Source of the DNA: Methylopila sp. Yamaguchi
GTDB taxonomy: Bacteria > Pseudomonadota > Alphaproteobacteria > Rhizobiales > Methylopilaceae
NCBI RefSeq assembly: GCF_002897035.1
Contig: NZ_BAUX01000006.1
Location: forward strand, 1-64,000
Direction: 5' to 3'
Length of the DNA: 64,000 bases
A program made the position numbers and the translations under genes. The notes beneath the pieces were generated by a model. It worked only from the letters and a program-made list of their open reading frames with translations. It did no database searches and had not been told where the DNA came from. Shown here in pieces: positions 8,708-17,498 of this stretch (the first letter of the stretch is position 1; every line of letters begins with the position of its first letter).

Positions 8708-8914
8708 GGGACGGGATGCGCCCGATGCTGCGGTCCTTCGTTGTGGCGTCTTGGTCTTTTGACTGAGAACGTCGCGATGGGCGACGCGGCTCATCCGGGC
8801 GGCGCGGCGCGTCGGACCTCCGCGGAAGGGTGACGTTTCGTCTCCGGTCTTGGCGACGGATCTTGGATCCCAACGACATGTCCGCATCTCAAGCGGACCA
8901 ACGCGGAGAGAACG

Positions 8915-9352
8915 ATGCTCAAGAGATTGGCGGGCGCGGCGACTGCGGTCGCACTCGGCCTCGCGGCCGCGCCGGCGAGCGCGGCGGACCTCGCCAAGGG
9001 CCGCACGACCCTTCCGGACCTGGTGCTCGGCGAGGAAAACGGCAACGACTACGCCGTCAGCCAGAAAGACTACGAACTTGAGTCGGGCAAAGCCTATCAG
9101 CTCGACATCGTCTCGAAAGGAGGCAAGGAGTATAAGTTCTTCTCGCCCGAGTTGTTCCGTCATATCTGGATTAACCAGATTGTGATTAACCATCTCGAGA
9201 TCCACGGGCCCGGCGCGCCGCACCATCTGGAGTGGGACGACGCCGGCGCGATCCGCATCGAATTCGTCGTGATTCGGCCCGGGGACTTCAAATGGTGGAT
9301 CGACGGTCTCGAGTCGCGCGGCATGACGGGGACCTTCAAGGTCAAGCCGTGA
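8915..9352 (+). CDS. Secreted protein, possibly cupredoxin-like
   Basis: 145-residue protein with a clear signal peptide (LAGAATAVALGLAAAPASAAD, cleavage near residue 23), so periplasmic. The mature domain is beta-rich with a pattern YELESGKAYQLDIVSKGGKE, then FFSPELFRHIWINQ and IEFVVIRPGDFKWWIDG. This resembles the fold pattern of cupredoxin-like proteins found beside quinoprotein or copper genes, but there is no Cys, and a full Cu-site (His-Cys-His-Met) is not present, so metal binding is not shown. GGAGAG is well placed before the ATG. Its position between fae and a SoxYZ-like carrier hints at a role in C1/quinoprotein metabolism; this is inference. Confidence 0.75.
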   Translation: MLKRLAGAATAVALGLAAAPASAADLAKGRTTLPDLVLGEENGNDYAVSQKDYELESGKAYQLDIVSKGGKEYKFFSPELFRHIWINQIVINHLEIHGPGAPHHLEWDDAGAIRIEFVVIRPGDFKWWIDGLESRGMTGTFKVKP

Positions 9353-9411
9353 CGGCCGCTCAGAACAAGGCGCGCCAAGCGCCGATTTGCGAGAGGGAAG
9401 GAACGACTGGC

Positions 9412-9669
9412 ATGACGAAGATGACGGCTCTGGCCGCGGCGTTTGCGGTGATCACGCTCGGCGCGGGCGCCGCCCACGCAGACGACGCGTCCACGTGCGA
9501 TCAGGGGATCGCGATGATCGAGGCCGAACAGGCCAAGACGCATCCGGCCCCCGTCGCCGAGGCGCTCAAGACCGCGTTGCGGGTCGCGAAGCGCGAGAAG
9601 GGCGAGAAGGAATACGACGAGTGTCTCGACGCCGTCGCCGACGCCAAGAAGGCGCTCGGAGCCAAGTAA
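9412..9669 (+). CDS. Small secreted helical protein
   Basis: 85-residue protein: signal peptide MTKMTALAAAFAVITLGAGA ending at AHA-DD, then a charged helical domain with Cys residues (TCDQGIAMIE ... EYDECLDAVADAKKAL) that could form a disulfide in the periplasm. GGAAGGAA precedes the ATG. The previous gene ends 59 nt upstream and the histidine kinase frame opens immediately downstream, so co-transcription with the two-component system is likely. Its function is unknown; it could be a sensor accessory protein. Confidence 0.7.
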   Translation: MTKMTALAAAFAVITLGAGAAHADDASTCDQGIAMIEAEQAKTHPAPVAEALKTALRVAKREKGEKEYDECLDAVADAKKALGAK

Positions 9670-9771
9670 GTGACGCGTTCCACAGGGACGGCGGCGTCCG
9701 CGCCCCGTCCCATCGCTCCCCCGGACCGTCGACGGCCCCGCGCCGCCGGCTCTCCAGAAGGCGTTCGCCGG

Positions 9772-11397
9772 ATGTGGCGCTCGATCTTCAGATCGCTTCG
9801 GGTCCGCATGGCCCTGCTGCTCGCAACGGCGGTGCTGACCACCGCCGCGGCGGGGCTGGCGGTCGCGCTCACCTTCAAGGTGGCGGACGACCACGTCGAG
9901 GAGCTCGCCTCCGCTCAGCGCCGGCTCGAACTGCTCTCGGCGATCTCCAGCCGCGTGGGCGACTATGCGCTCGTCGCGCTGCAGACCACGGAATCGCAAG
10001 GCCAGCCCGACCGGCTCTCGCTGCCGCGCAAGCGCGTGCAGGAGACCTTCGTGCGGCTGGACGAGGAACTCGCGCGCGCGGTGGCGAGGGCGCGTGACGA
10101 GCAGGGCGCGACGATGGTCGCGGCCCGCAGCCGCGTGTTCGCGCAGATGCGCGGACGCTTCGACTTTCTCGACCGGCAGGCCCTGCAGTCGATCCGGGAG
10201 GCGCGGGAGGGGCAGGGCGGCAACGTCGAGCGTCTGCGCGTCGCCCTCGACAGCTTCGCCGCGAGCTTCGGACCCGGGCTGTCCCAGGCGATCGGCGAGG
10301 AACGCGCCACCGCGCGCGAGGCTGAGGCCGCGATGGCGGGCCTGCGCTCCGCGCTGGTTCCCGGAGCGGTGATCGCGGCCGGCCTCGCGGCCTTGCTGGC
10401 CTTCGTCCTCTACCGCGCCATCGCACGGCCGCTGGTTTCGCGGATCTCCGACGTTGCGGCCGCTGCGGGCGAGATCGCCCGCGGCGACAGCGGGATCAGG
10501 CTGAAGGTGCGCGGTCACGACGAACTCAGCCTCGCCATGATCCGCTTCAACCGCATGGCCGCGCAGCTCGCCCGCCGCGAGCGTCGGCTGATGGAGGCGC
10601 AGGCGCGGCTGCAGGAGATCGTGGACGAGCGGACGGCGGAGCTGCGGGGCGCAAACGAGCGGCTAACCGACGCCGACCGTGCGCGCCGACGTTTCTTTAC
10701 GGACGTCAGCCACGAGCTTCGCACGCCGTTGACGGTCATCCTGGGCGAGGCGGACGTGACGTTGCGCACCAAGGGCGGCGTCGAAGAGCTTACCGCTGCG
10801 CTGACCAAGATTAGGGGACGCGCGAAGGGCCTTCACCGACGCGTCGAGGACCTGCTTAGGGTCGCGCGTTCGGAGAGCGGGCAGCTCGAGCTCGAGCTCG
10901 AGCCGCTGTCGGTGAACGACCTTGTCGCCGCCGCGCGGGCCAGTCTCGAGCCTAACGCGCGCGCCCGCGGCGTGGCGCTGACCGCCGAGCTTCCGCCCTT
11001 CGATCTGCAGGTCGAGGCCGACGCCGACTGGCTGCGTCAGGTCGTCGAGGCGCTGATCGCGAACGCGTTGCGTCACACCGCCTATGGCGGCACGGTCCGC
11101 GTCATCGGCGGAATCGATTCGGAGGGAGCCGTCACGGTCGCGGTCGCGGACGACGGCGAGGGCATCCCCGAAGCCGATCTTCCTCATGTCTTCGAACGGT
11201 TCTACCGCGGCGCGTCCGAGCGCGAGGGCTCCGGTTTCGGCATCGGCCTCGCCTTGGCCCGCTGGGTGGTGGAGCGTCACCAAGGGACGATCGCGATCGA
11301 GAGCCGCACCGCCTCGCCGGAGCGCGCCTCCGGCACCACCGTTCTCATCCGCCTTCCCGCGCTGACCCATCGCCTCGTGATCGGAGCACGCTCATGA
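9772..11397 (+). CDS. Sensor histidine kinase (OmpR-system partner)
   Basis: About 541-residue membrane histidine kinase. It has TM1 just after the N-terminus (RMALLLATAVLTTAAAGLAV), a ~165-residue periplasmic helical sensor domain, TM2 (VIAAGLAALLAFVLYRAIAR), HAMP, a HisKA domain with phospho-His in FFTDVSHELRTPLTVI (His314 from this start), and a HATPase domain with VADDGEGIPEADLPHVFERF and GFGIGLALARWVVERH. The frame is open back to a GTG at 9670 directly after the preceding stop, but those 34 residues are Pro/Arg-rich; the ATG at 9772 with AGAAGG upstream fits a normal HK N-terminus better. It overlaps the response-regulator start by 4 bp. The signal sensed is unknown. Confidence 0.88.
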   Translation: MWRSIFRSLRVRMALLLATAVLTTAAAGLAVALTFKVADDHVEELASAQRRLELLSAISSRVGDYALVALQTTESQGQPDRLSLPRKRVQETFVRLDEELARAVARARDEQGATMVAARSRVFAQMRGRFDFLDRQALQSIREAREGQGGNVERLRVALDSFAASFGPGLSQAIGEERATAREAEAAMAGLRSALVPGAVIAAGLAALLAFVLYRAIARPLVSRISDVAAAAGEIARGDSGIRLKVRGHDELSLAMIRFNRMAAQLARRERRLMEAQARLQEIVDERTAELRGANERLTDADRARRRFFTDVSHELRTPLTVILGEADVTLRTKGGVEELTAALTKIRGRAKGLHRRVEDLLRVARSESGQLELELEPLSVNDLVAAARASLEPNARARGVALTAELPPFDLQVEADADWLRQVVEALIANALRHTAYGGTVRVIGGIDSEGAVTVAVADDGEGIPEADLPHVFERFYRGASEREGSGFGIGLALARWVVERHQGTIAIESRTASPERASGTTVLIRLPALTHRLVIGARS

Positions 11398-12077
11398 CCA
11401 TCCTGATCGTTGAAGACGACGCCGACATCGGCTCGGTCCTGCGGCGGGGCTTCGCGGCCGAGAGCTACGACGTCGAGCTGGTCGCCGACGGCGATTCCGC
11501 GCTGGCGGCGGCGTCCGGCAAGCCGCTCGCCGCGATCATCCTCGACGTGATGCTCCCCGGCCGGTCGGGCATCGAGGTCTGCAAGGCGCTGCGCGCCGCA
11601 GGCCAGACCGCGCCGATCATCATGCTGTCTGCGCGCTCAAGCGTTTCCGAGCGCACCGAAGGCCTGCTCGCCGGCGCCGACGACTACATGGTTAAGCCGT
11701 TCGATTTCGAAGAGCTGCTGGCGCGCGTGAAGGTGCAGGAGATGCGCCGCGAGAACGACGGGACGGACCAGCGTCACCTCATCGTCGGCCCCTTGGACCT
11801 CGATCTCGAGACCCGGGTCGCGACGAGCGCCGAGGGCTCCACCCGTCTCACCGAACGTGAGGTCGACCTGCTCGCCCTGCTCATGCGCCACGCCGGCGAG
11901 CCGCTGGCCCGCGCCGACATCTTCGCGGCGCTGTGGGCCGGGCACGGCGGCGCTTCGCTTAACGTAGTCGACGTCTACATCGGCTATCTACGCCACAAGC
12001 TCGCGGACGCGACGCCCGACGGCGCCCGGCTGATCGTCACCGTGCGCGGCCGCGGCTTCATGTACGCCCCGGACTGA
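11394..12077 (+). CDS. OmpR/PhoB-family response regulator
   Basis: 227-residue regulator with an N-terminal receiver domain (IVEDDADIG acidic pocket, phospho-acceptor Asp51 in IILDVMLPGRSG, Lys in YMVKPFDFEE) and a C-terminal winged-helix DNA-binding domain (LTEREVDLLALLMRHAGEPLARADIF ... VVDVYIGYLRHKL). Its ATG overlaps the kinase stop (ATGA), so it is the cognate partner. Targets probably include adjacent secreted-protein genes; this is inference from position. Confidence 0.92.
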   Translation: MTILIVEDDADIGSVLRRGFAAESYDVELVADGDSALAAASGKPLAAIILDVMLPGRSGIEVCKALRAAGQTAPIIMLSARSSVSERTEGLLAGADDYMVKPFDFEELLARVKVQEMRRENDGTDQRHLIVGPLDLDLETRVATSAEGSTRLTEREVDLLALLMRHAGEPLARADIFAALWAGHGGASLNVVDVYIGYLRHKLADATPDGARLIVTVRGRGFMYAPD

Positions 12078-12212
12078 CCGCGCTCCTCCCATCTGCCGAG
12101 CGCCGCCGGCATGGCGCCGGGGCGTCCGCCGGGCCATAATGAGCGTATTCTGAGAACACGGAGCCCGCCGGTTGACCGCGCGAGAAGCTCCTTGGCAAGG
12201 GAAGCGTTCAAA

Positions 12213-12917
12213 ATGTTGAAGTCAGTACGTCGGCGTGTCGCCGGCGCCGCGGCGTTGGCGTTGGTGCTCGCTGGGACGTTCGGGCCAGCCGCCCAGGCCG
12301 CGCCGACCCCCGAACAGTTGGTGTTCGAGCAGCCCTTCCTCGCGGCGTTCGAACCGGGCGCGTCGATCTCGTACCGGTTTTCCCGGGTCGCCGACGACGC
12401 CAACCTCGCGCCTTCGTTCGAGGACGTCGTGACGCTGAACGTCGTGAAGCCGGACGACGCGCGCGACGGCGGCAAGGCGGCCGTGGTCCAGCTGTTCTCC
12501 GGCCGAAAGGCCCGCTCGTTCGGCCCGATGCCCGTCACCTACAATCCGGTGGTGCTGGTCCTGCTCGAGCAGGACGTGGTCGAGATGCAGAAGGTTTTGG
12601 GCGGCAGCCCTTATTACATCCGAGGCCGGATCCGTGACGCGCTCACTTCGGCGGAGAAGGTTGACGAGGTGAAGGTCGACTACAAGGGCCAGTCGATCGA
12701 CGCGTGGTCGATCAAGGTTTCGCCGTTCGTGAAAGACCCCAATCGCGCCAAATTGAAGGACTTCGCCGACCGGACCTACGAGATCACGTACTCGGACAAG
12801 GTGCCGGGCGGCCTTTACGCCATCCACACGGTCACGCCCAAGGCGGGCGCAGCGACGCCGCTGCTCGTGGAGACGCTGACCGTCACCGGCGAGAGCGAAA
12901 CGGGAGCCAAGCCATGA
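12213..12917 (+). CDS. Secreted protein of unknown function
   Basis: 234-residue exported protein: signal peptide RRRVAGAAALALVLAGTFGPAAQAA, then a soluble domain without cysteine clusters or membrane segments. AAGGGAAG precedes the chosen ATG; the frame runs further upstream, but that part does not look coding. The domain starts TPEQLVFEQPFLAAFEPGAS and reads like a two-sheet beta protein; I do not recognise the family. It overlaps the next gene by 4 bp (ATGA), so the two are translationally coupled, probably secreted partners. Confidence 0.75.
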   Translation: MLKSVRRRVAGAAALALVLAGTFGPAAQAAPTPEQLVFEQPFLAAFEPGASISYRFSRVADDANLAPSFEDVVTLNVVKPDDARDGGKAAVVQLFSGRKARSFGPMPVTYNPVVLVLLEQDVVEMQKVLGGSPYYIRGRIRDALTSAEKVDEVKVDYKGQSIDAWSIKVSPFVKDPNRAKLKDFADRTYEITYSDKVPGGLYAIHTVTPKAGAATPLLVETLTVTGESETGAKP

Positions 12918-13267
12918 CGTTGAAGGTTTCGCTGATCGCGGCCGCGCTGTTCTGCGCGGTCGGAGCCGGCGCCGCGCAGGCGGCGGTCGGCGAGGATTAC
13001 CCAACCGCCGAGAAAGCCGACTACATCTTCGGCTGCATGGCCGCTAACGGACAGACGCGCGAGTCGCTCGACCGCTGCTCATGCTCGATCGACACTATCG
13101 CCACCATCCTGCCCTTCTCCGAGTACGAGCAGGCCGAGACGGTCCTGCGCATGAACAAGGTGGCCGGGCAGTCGTCGGAAGTGTTCCGCTCGACCGGCCA
13201 GTTGCGCGACGTCGTCTCGACGATGCGGCGCGCGCAGGCCGAGGCCGAGGTGAAGTGTTTCCCTTGA
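12914..13267 (+). CDS. Secreted cysteine-containing protein
   Basis: 117-residue exported protein: signal peptide KVSLIAAALFCAVGAGAAQA, then a small domain with FGCMAANGQTRESLDRCSCS and a C-terminal KCFP. The C...CxC...C pattern suggests disulfides or metal binding in the periplasm. The start overlaps the stop of the preceding secreted protein. Similar small proteins are found with PQQ-dehydrogenase accessory genes, consistent with the SoxYZ-like carrier on the opposite strand, but this link is inference. Confidence 0.72.
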   Translation: MTLKVSLIAAALFCAVGAGAAQAAVGEDYPTAEKADYIFGCMAANGQTRESLDRCSCSIDTIATILPFSEYEQAETVLRMNKVAGQSSEVFRSTGQLRDVVSTMRRAQAEAEVKCFP

Positions 13268-13351
13268 GCCTCGCCGGCCGCCGGGTCGGGGCGGCGGCTG
13301 ACGCCGCCGGCCTCACGACCGGGCCAAGTACGCTCCGATCGACGAACAAAT

Positions 13352-13390
13352 CATCAGGTCGCGGGGACGCGCGCGCCCCGCGACCTGATG
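13352..13390. terminator. Bidirectional terminator-like hairpin
   Basis: A perfect 15-bp stem (13352-13366 with 13376-13390; the arm begins CATCAGGTCGCGGGG) around a 9-nt GC loop, sitting between two convergent genes. The minus strand follows with ATTTGTTC, the plus strand with TTGGG, so the T-run is weak on both sides. Confidence 0.65.
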
Positions 13391-13408
13391 TTGGGAACTA
13401 CGCTAAGC

Positions 13409-14278
13409 TCACGAGCCCGGCTTCTTCTGATCGAGCGCGCCCGAGAACTGCACGCCCTCGGTGTCGCTCGCGGCCACCGTCACTCCGCCTTTGCCGGCGG
13501 GATAAGTGAACGAGATGGCCGGGTCTTCGCTGAGCGAGATGCCGCCCTCCATCGTGAACACCGTTTCCTCGCCCTGCTTGACCACAATGTGATTCACGAA
13601 GCGAGCGGGAACGTAGGTCCGGTTGATAGGATCCATCTGCAGACCGGAGAAGTTCGGATGGCGGATCATGAGCTGCGCCTGCGACATGCCGGCGTTCGCT
13701 TCCGACGGCTTCTCCGAAGCCTTCTCGGTCACGCGGCGGAACTTCATCTCGCCGAGATGGGCCAGCGCCTGGTCCTCGTCCTTGAGCGCGGGGGCGGAGC
13801 AGCCGCCGCTCGCCTTCACGAAGCGGGCGGCCATGTGAAGCTTGCCGTCATCCGTCTCGACGACGGCGCGGACGGAGGAGTAGGCGTTGACGCGCAGCCG
13901 CGTCGACAGGGCGAACTCCTGGCGCTTCTGGCCGAGCGTGAACGTGGCGGCGACCGGCGACGGGTTTTCGTCGACGATCAAGGTCAGCTTCGCGATGCTG
14001 CGGGGATCGTTCTCGGGGAGCCTCACCTGCACGTCGATCGGAACCACCGCGGCGTCCTCCGCGCGCTTGGGCGCGTCGAGAATGACGAACGGGCTATCGG
14101 CCTCGATCGGACGAGCGCCGAACGCGTCCTCCTTGAAGGTCGCGAACGTCTTGTCGGTGTCCTCGGCGCGCGCCGGGGGCCCTGCCAGCGTGGCGGCGCA
14201 GCCCAAGGCTGCAAGCGCAAGAGCGCCGCGACGAAGGGCGCGAGCGGACGACGAGAAAGGCGACAGGCGCGTGGACAT
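13409..14278 (-). CDS. Quinoprotein dehydrogenase-associated SoxYZ-like carrier
   Basis: 289-residue exported fusion: signal peptide (ALRRGALALAALGCAATLAGPPARA), an N-terminal SoxY-like domain ending with the carrier-type motif FVKASGGCSAP (Cys160), and a C-terminal SoxZ-like beta domain (AQLMIRHPNFSGLQMDPINR ... VNHIVVKQGEETVFTMEGGISLSEDP). In sulfur oxidation SoxY carries substrate on its C-terminal GGC cysteine, with SoxZ as partner; the fused form is a known family that co-occurs with PQQ-dependent alcohol dehydrogenases. GGGAGA lies 6 nt before this ATG; the further upstream ATG (14332) gives an Arg-rich extension. No methanol dehydrogenase genes are in the window, so its partner must lie elsewhere. 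Confidence 0.88.
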   Translation of the reverse strand: MSTRLSPFSSSARALRRGALALAALGCAATLAGPPARAEDTDKTFATFKEDAFGARPIEADSPFVILDAPKRAEDAAVVPIDVQVRLPENDPRSIAKLTLIVDENPSPVAATFTLGQKRQEFALSTRLRVNAYSSVRAVVETDDGKLHMAARFVKASGGCSAPALKDEDQALAHLGEMKFRRVTEKASEKPSEANAGMSQAQLMIRHPNFSGLQMDPINRTYVPARFVNHIVVKQGEETVFTMEGGISLSEDPAISFTYPAGKGGVTVAASDTEGVQFSGALDQKKPGS

Positions 14279-14394
14279 TGAGGTCTCCCGGATCGAACGC
14301 ACGCTTCGCGTGTGTCTTGGTCGGTTTCCCAAACCATTGTACTACGAAACCATGCGTCCTGTCGGATGACTGGCCGAAGTGCTTAAAGCGCCTC

Positions 14395-15486
14395 TCAACG
14401 CACGACGGTGACGCGCTTCGCGGCTCGCGTCAGGCCGGTGTAGAGCCACCGGGCGCGGTGCTCCCGGAAGGCGTAGCTCTCGTCGAAGAGCACGACGTCG
14501 TCCCATTGCGAACCCTGCGCCTTGTGAACGGTGAGCGCGTAGCCGTAGTCGAACTCGTCCGACCGCCGGCGCTGGGCGAAGGGGATCGCCTCAGCGTCGC
14601 CCTCGAAGAAGGCCTTCAGCACCGTCACTGAAACGGAGCGGCGGCCGAGGTCGTCTTCCGGGCTCAGGTCCATCTTCACCTTGGTGGCGTCCGATGACTT
14701 CAGCCGCTGCACCTGGAACACGCCGCCGTTCAGCAGACCCTTGGTTTTGTCGTTCCGCAGGCAGACCAGCTTGTCGCCGACGGCGGGAAGGGGATCGAGC
14801 AGCCCCTTCAGCTCTCGCAGACGGCCATTGTAGAGCTTTCGCGTCTTGTTCAGACCCACCAGAACCTGATCGGCCGAGGTGACGTCCTCGGTCGTGATCT
14901 CCCGTCGCGACACGACGCGGCTTTCGCCGTAGGGGCCGTAGTCCAGCGTCCCGCCCTCGCGGATCGCGAGCGACATCCGAATGATGGGGTCGTCGACCGC
15001 CTGGCGATGAACCTCGGTCAGCATGGCGTCAGGCTCGGCCTCGGTGAAGAAGCCGCCGCCCTTCACCGGCGGCAACTGCGCCGGGTCGCCCAGCACCAGC
15101 ACTTTGGTGCCGAACGACAGCAGGTCGCGGCCGAGCTCTTCGTCCACCATAGAGCACTCGTCGACCACGATCAGGTCGGCCTTGGCGGCGGCGCCGTCGC
15201 GGTTGATCGCGAAGGAAGGGCCCTCCTCGTCGCCGCCGCGCGGACGGTAGATCATGGCGTGGATCGTGGTCGCGCCTTCGCACCCTTTCGAGCGCATGAC
15301 GAGCGCAGCCTTGCCGGTGTAGGCGCCGAAGGCGACGTCCCCGTCGAGATCCTCGGCCAGATGCCGGGCGAGCGTGGTTTTGCCGGTGCCGGCGTAGCCG
15401 AACAGGCGGAACACCTGCTGCCGCGGCCGTTTCAGCCAATCGGCCACGGAGGCGAGCGCCTCATCCTGCTGGGGGGACCACCGCAC
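14395..15486 (-). CDS. RecD-like ATP-dependent helicase (Dda/RecD2 type)
   Basis: About 363-residue superfamily-1B helicase. Walker A is FGYAGTGKTTLARH; Walker B is LIVVDECSMVDEELGRDL; motif III is LVLGDPAQLPPVKGGGFF. A UvrD_C_2-type C-terminus (YALTVHKAQGSQWDDVVLF ... RWLYTGLTRAAKRVTVVR) completes it. The open frame runs back to 16128, but that region is antisense to the nitronate monooxygenase and is not protein-like. The best start is the GTG at 15486 (MRWSPQQDEALASVADWL), with AAGG and GAGGAG upstream, matching the usual start of this family. It probably acts in DNA repair or recombination in the cytoplasm; it is not part of a RecBCD locus. Confidence 0.88.
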   Translation of the reverse strand: MRWSPQQDEALASVADWLKRPRQQVFRLFGYAGTGKTTLARHLAEDLDGDVAFGAYTGKAALVMRSKGCEGATTIHAMIYRPRGGDEEGPSFAINRDGAAAKADLIVVDECSMVDEELGRDLLSFGTKVLVLGDPAQLPPVKGGGFFTEAEPDAMLTEVHRQAVDDPIIRMSLAIREGGTLDYGPYGESRVVSRREITTEDVTSADQVLVGLNKTRKLYNGRLRELKGLLDPLPAVGDKLVCLRNDKTKGLLNGGVFQVQRLKSSDATKVKMDLSPEDDLGRRSVSVTVLKAFFEGDAEAIPFAQRRRSDEFDYGYALTVHKAQGSQWDDVVLFDESYAFREHRARWLYTGLTRAAKRVTVVR

Positions 15487-15654
15487 GAACCTTGCGACTC
15501 CTCGAGGGTGCTGACGACCGACGCCTTGTAGCAGAGTCGGCCGTCCCGGCGAGCGCAGCCCTTGCGCGTTCTGGTCCGCGCCGAACGAACCGGGGTATGG
15601 CTGGGCCGCGAACAGACGCGCCGCCGGTCGACGGCGGCGGAGGGGGAGATCTGG

Positions 15655-16620
15655 ATGCCGATCCCGAAGGTGCTTGAAGGACGCCTCGCGCTGCCGGTGG
15701 TCGCGGCGCCAATGTTCATCGTGTCGGGGCCGGAACTCGTCGTCGCGCAGTGCAAGGCGGGAGTCGTCGGCTCGTTTCCCGCTTTGAACGCGCGACCGCA
15801 GGACCAGCTCGATCTCTGGCTTACGCGCATCCGCGCCGAGCTGGAGGCCTATGCGAAGGCGCATCCCGACCTGCCGGTCGCGCCCTTCGCGGTGAATCAG
15901 ATCGTCCATGCGTCCAACGCTCGTCTGCGGCAGGACATGGAGACTTGCGCCAGGCATCGCGTCCCCATCGTCATCACCTCGCTGCGGCCGCCGAACGAGG
16001 TCGTCGAGGCCGTCCACGGCTGGGGCGGAATCGTCTGGCACGACGTGATCTCCGTCCGCCACGCGCGGAAGGCCCTGGAGGCGGGCGTTGACGGGCTGAT
16101 CCTGGTCTGCGCCGGCGCGGGCGGCCACGCCGGCGCCCTCAGTCCCTTCGCGCTGCTGCAGGAGGTGAGGGCCTTCTACGACGGGCCGCTGCTGCTGTCC
16201 GGCGCGCTCGCGACCGGCCGCGCGGTGCTGGCCGCCCAGGCGGCGGGCGCCGACCTCGCCTACGTCGGCACCCGCTTCATCGCGACCGAGGAGGCCAACG
16301 CGGCCGAGGCTTACAAGCGGATGCTGATCGACGGCGCCGCGAGCGACATCGTCACCTCCTCGCTCTTCACCGGCGTGAGCGGCAACTATCTCAAGCCCTC
16401 GATAGCTGCCGCCGGCCTTGATCCCGACGCGCTGCCGGGCTCCGACAAGACCGCCATGAACTTCGGCGCGATCGACGCGAAGGCTTGGCGGGACGTTTGG
16501 GGCGCGGGCCAGGGTCTCGGCGCGATCACGGACGCGCCATCGGTCGAGACGGTCGTCGCCCGCATGCGGGCGGAGTACGCCGCAGCGCGAGCCGATCTGG
16601 CGGCGCGCTCCATTTGGTGA
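15655..16620 (+). CDS. Nitronate monooxygenase (2-nitropropane dioxygenase family)
   Basis: 321-residue FMN-dependent TIM-barrel enzyme that oxidises alkyl nitronates such as propionate 3-nitronate. Family marks are APMFIVSGPELVVAQCKAGVVGSFPALNAR, the FMN-binding GLILVCAGAGGHAG, and LSGALATGRAVLAAQAAGADLAYVGTRFIATEEA. The family catalytic His is consistent with GGHAG. A GGAGGGGGAG ribosome-binding site precedes this ATG; the frame is open further upstream without support. Its 5' end is 168 bp from the divergent helicase start. Close paralogs act as enoyl reductases (FabK-like), so the substrate assignment is family-level. Confidence 0.9.
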   Translation: MPIPKVLEGRLALPVVAAPMFIVSGPELVVAQCKAGVVGSFPALNARPQDQLDLWLTRIRAELEAYAKAHPDLPVAPFAVNQIVHASNARLRQDMETCARHRVPIVITSLRPPNEVVEAVHGWGGIVWHDVISVRHARKALEAGVDGLILVCAGAGGHAGALSPFALLQEVRAFYDGPLLLSGALATGRAVLAAQAAGADLAYVGTRFIATEEANAAEAYKRMLIDGAASDIVTSSLFTGVSGNYLKPSIAAAGLDPDALPGSDKTAMNFGAIDAKAWRDVWGAGQGLGAITDAPSVETVVARMRAEYAAARADLAARSIW

Positions 16621-16742
16621 TGCTCGTTAGCCACACTGCCGACTTTCGCGTCGGGCGGTGCTCGACTTTTCATCCTCCGTCGCTCATTTCACCGCCTAAG
16701 CGCGGGGGTCACCCGCGTCCCACTCACGTTTGGGGGGAAGCC

Positions 16743-17414
16743 ATGCTTCGTCACCGTCTCGCCGTCGCCGTCTCGGCCGCGGCTCTCTCCGCCCTCGCCA
16801 CCGGCGCTTTCGCCGCCGACCTCCCGGCCTACGAGCCGGCTCCGTCCATCGCCGTGCCGTCCTTCACCTGGACCGGCGCCTACGTCGGCGTCCAGGCTGG
16901 CTATGGTTGGGGCGACAGCAAGTCCCGTGCGCTCGGCGGAAGCGTTAAGACGAGCCCCGACGGCTTCGTCATTGGCGGCTACGCCGGCTACAACTATCAG
17001 TTCGACGGCTCGCCGGTCGTGATCGGCATCGAGACCGATTTCAACTACTCCGACGCGGACGACAAGCGGACCGTCTTCGGCTTCCGCGGCCGCAACGAGG
17101 TCAACTGGACCGGCGCCACCCGCGCTCGTCTCGGCTACGCGTTCGACCGGTTCCTCGTGTACGGAGCGGCCGGCGTCGCCTACGCCGACCGTGAGCTGCG
17201 CGTCGCTGGCGTGGGCAAGGACAGCAAGACCGCCATCGGCTGGACCGTGGGTGGCGGCGTTGAGTCGGCCGTTACGGACAACGTCGTCGTTCGCGCTGAG
17301 TACCGCTACTCCGACTTCGGCAAGGATAAGTTCCGCATCGCTGGTGTTCGCGCCAGCAGCGACTACACCGAGCACCGCGTGATGGCTGGCGTCGCTTACA
17401 AGTTCGGCTGGTAA
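16743..17414 (+). CDS. Outer-membrane beta-barrel protein (Omp25/Omp31-like)
   Basis: 223-residue outer-membrane porin-family protein: signal peptide (AVAVSAAALSALATGAFAADL), then the family start FTWTGAYVGVQAGYGWGDSK, with repeated aromatic beta-strands such as GYAGYNYQF, RLGYAFDRFLVYGAAGVAYA and VVRAEYRYSDFG, ending in YKFGW with the C-terminal aromatic residue needed for barrel assembly. Eight strands are likely. GGGGGGAAG precedes the ATG and a strong terminator follows. It is a structural surface protein typical of Rhizobiales. Confidence 0.92.
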   Translation: MLRHRLAVAVSAAALSALATGAFAADLPAYEPAPSIAVPSFTWTGAYVGVQAGYGWGDSKSRALGGSVKTSPDGFVIGGYAGYNYQFDGSPVVIGIETDFNYSDADDKRTVFGFRGRNEVNWTGATRARLGYAFDRFLVYGAAGVAYADRELRVAGVGKDSKTAIGWTVGGGVESAVTDNVVVRAEYRYSDFGKDKFRIAGVRASSDYTEHRVMAGVAYKFGW

Positions 17415-17433
17415 TCTCTCAGTCGGCTGAATT

Positions 17434-17467
17434 AAAAGGCCCTGCAGCGCGAGCTGCAGGGCCTTTT
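17434..17467 (+). terminator. Intrinsic terminator of the omp gene
   Basis: Perfect 15-bp stem (AAAAGGCCCTGCAGC with its complement) around loop GCGA, followed by a T-run (CCTTTTTCT). It begins 20 nt after the stop codon. Confidence 0.95.
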
Positions 17468-17498
17468 TCTATTCAAAGCAGTCAGCGCTGAGGTGCCG

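Noticed and set aside
14395-16128. 577-codon open frame for the helicase
   Set aside because: The part upstream of 15486 is antisense to the nitronate monooxygenase and is Arg/Asp-rich noise; the helicase homology begins just after the GTG at 15486.
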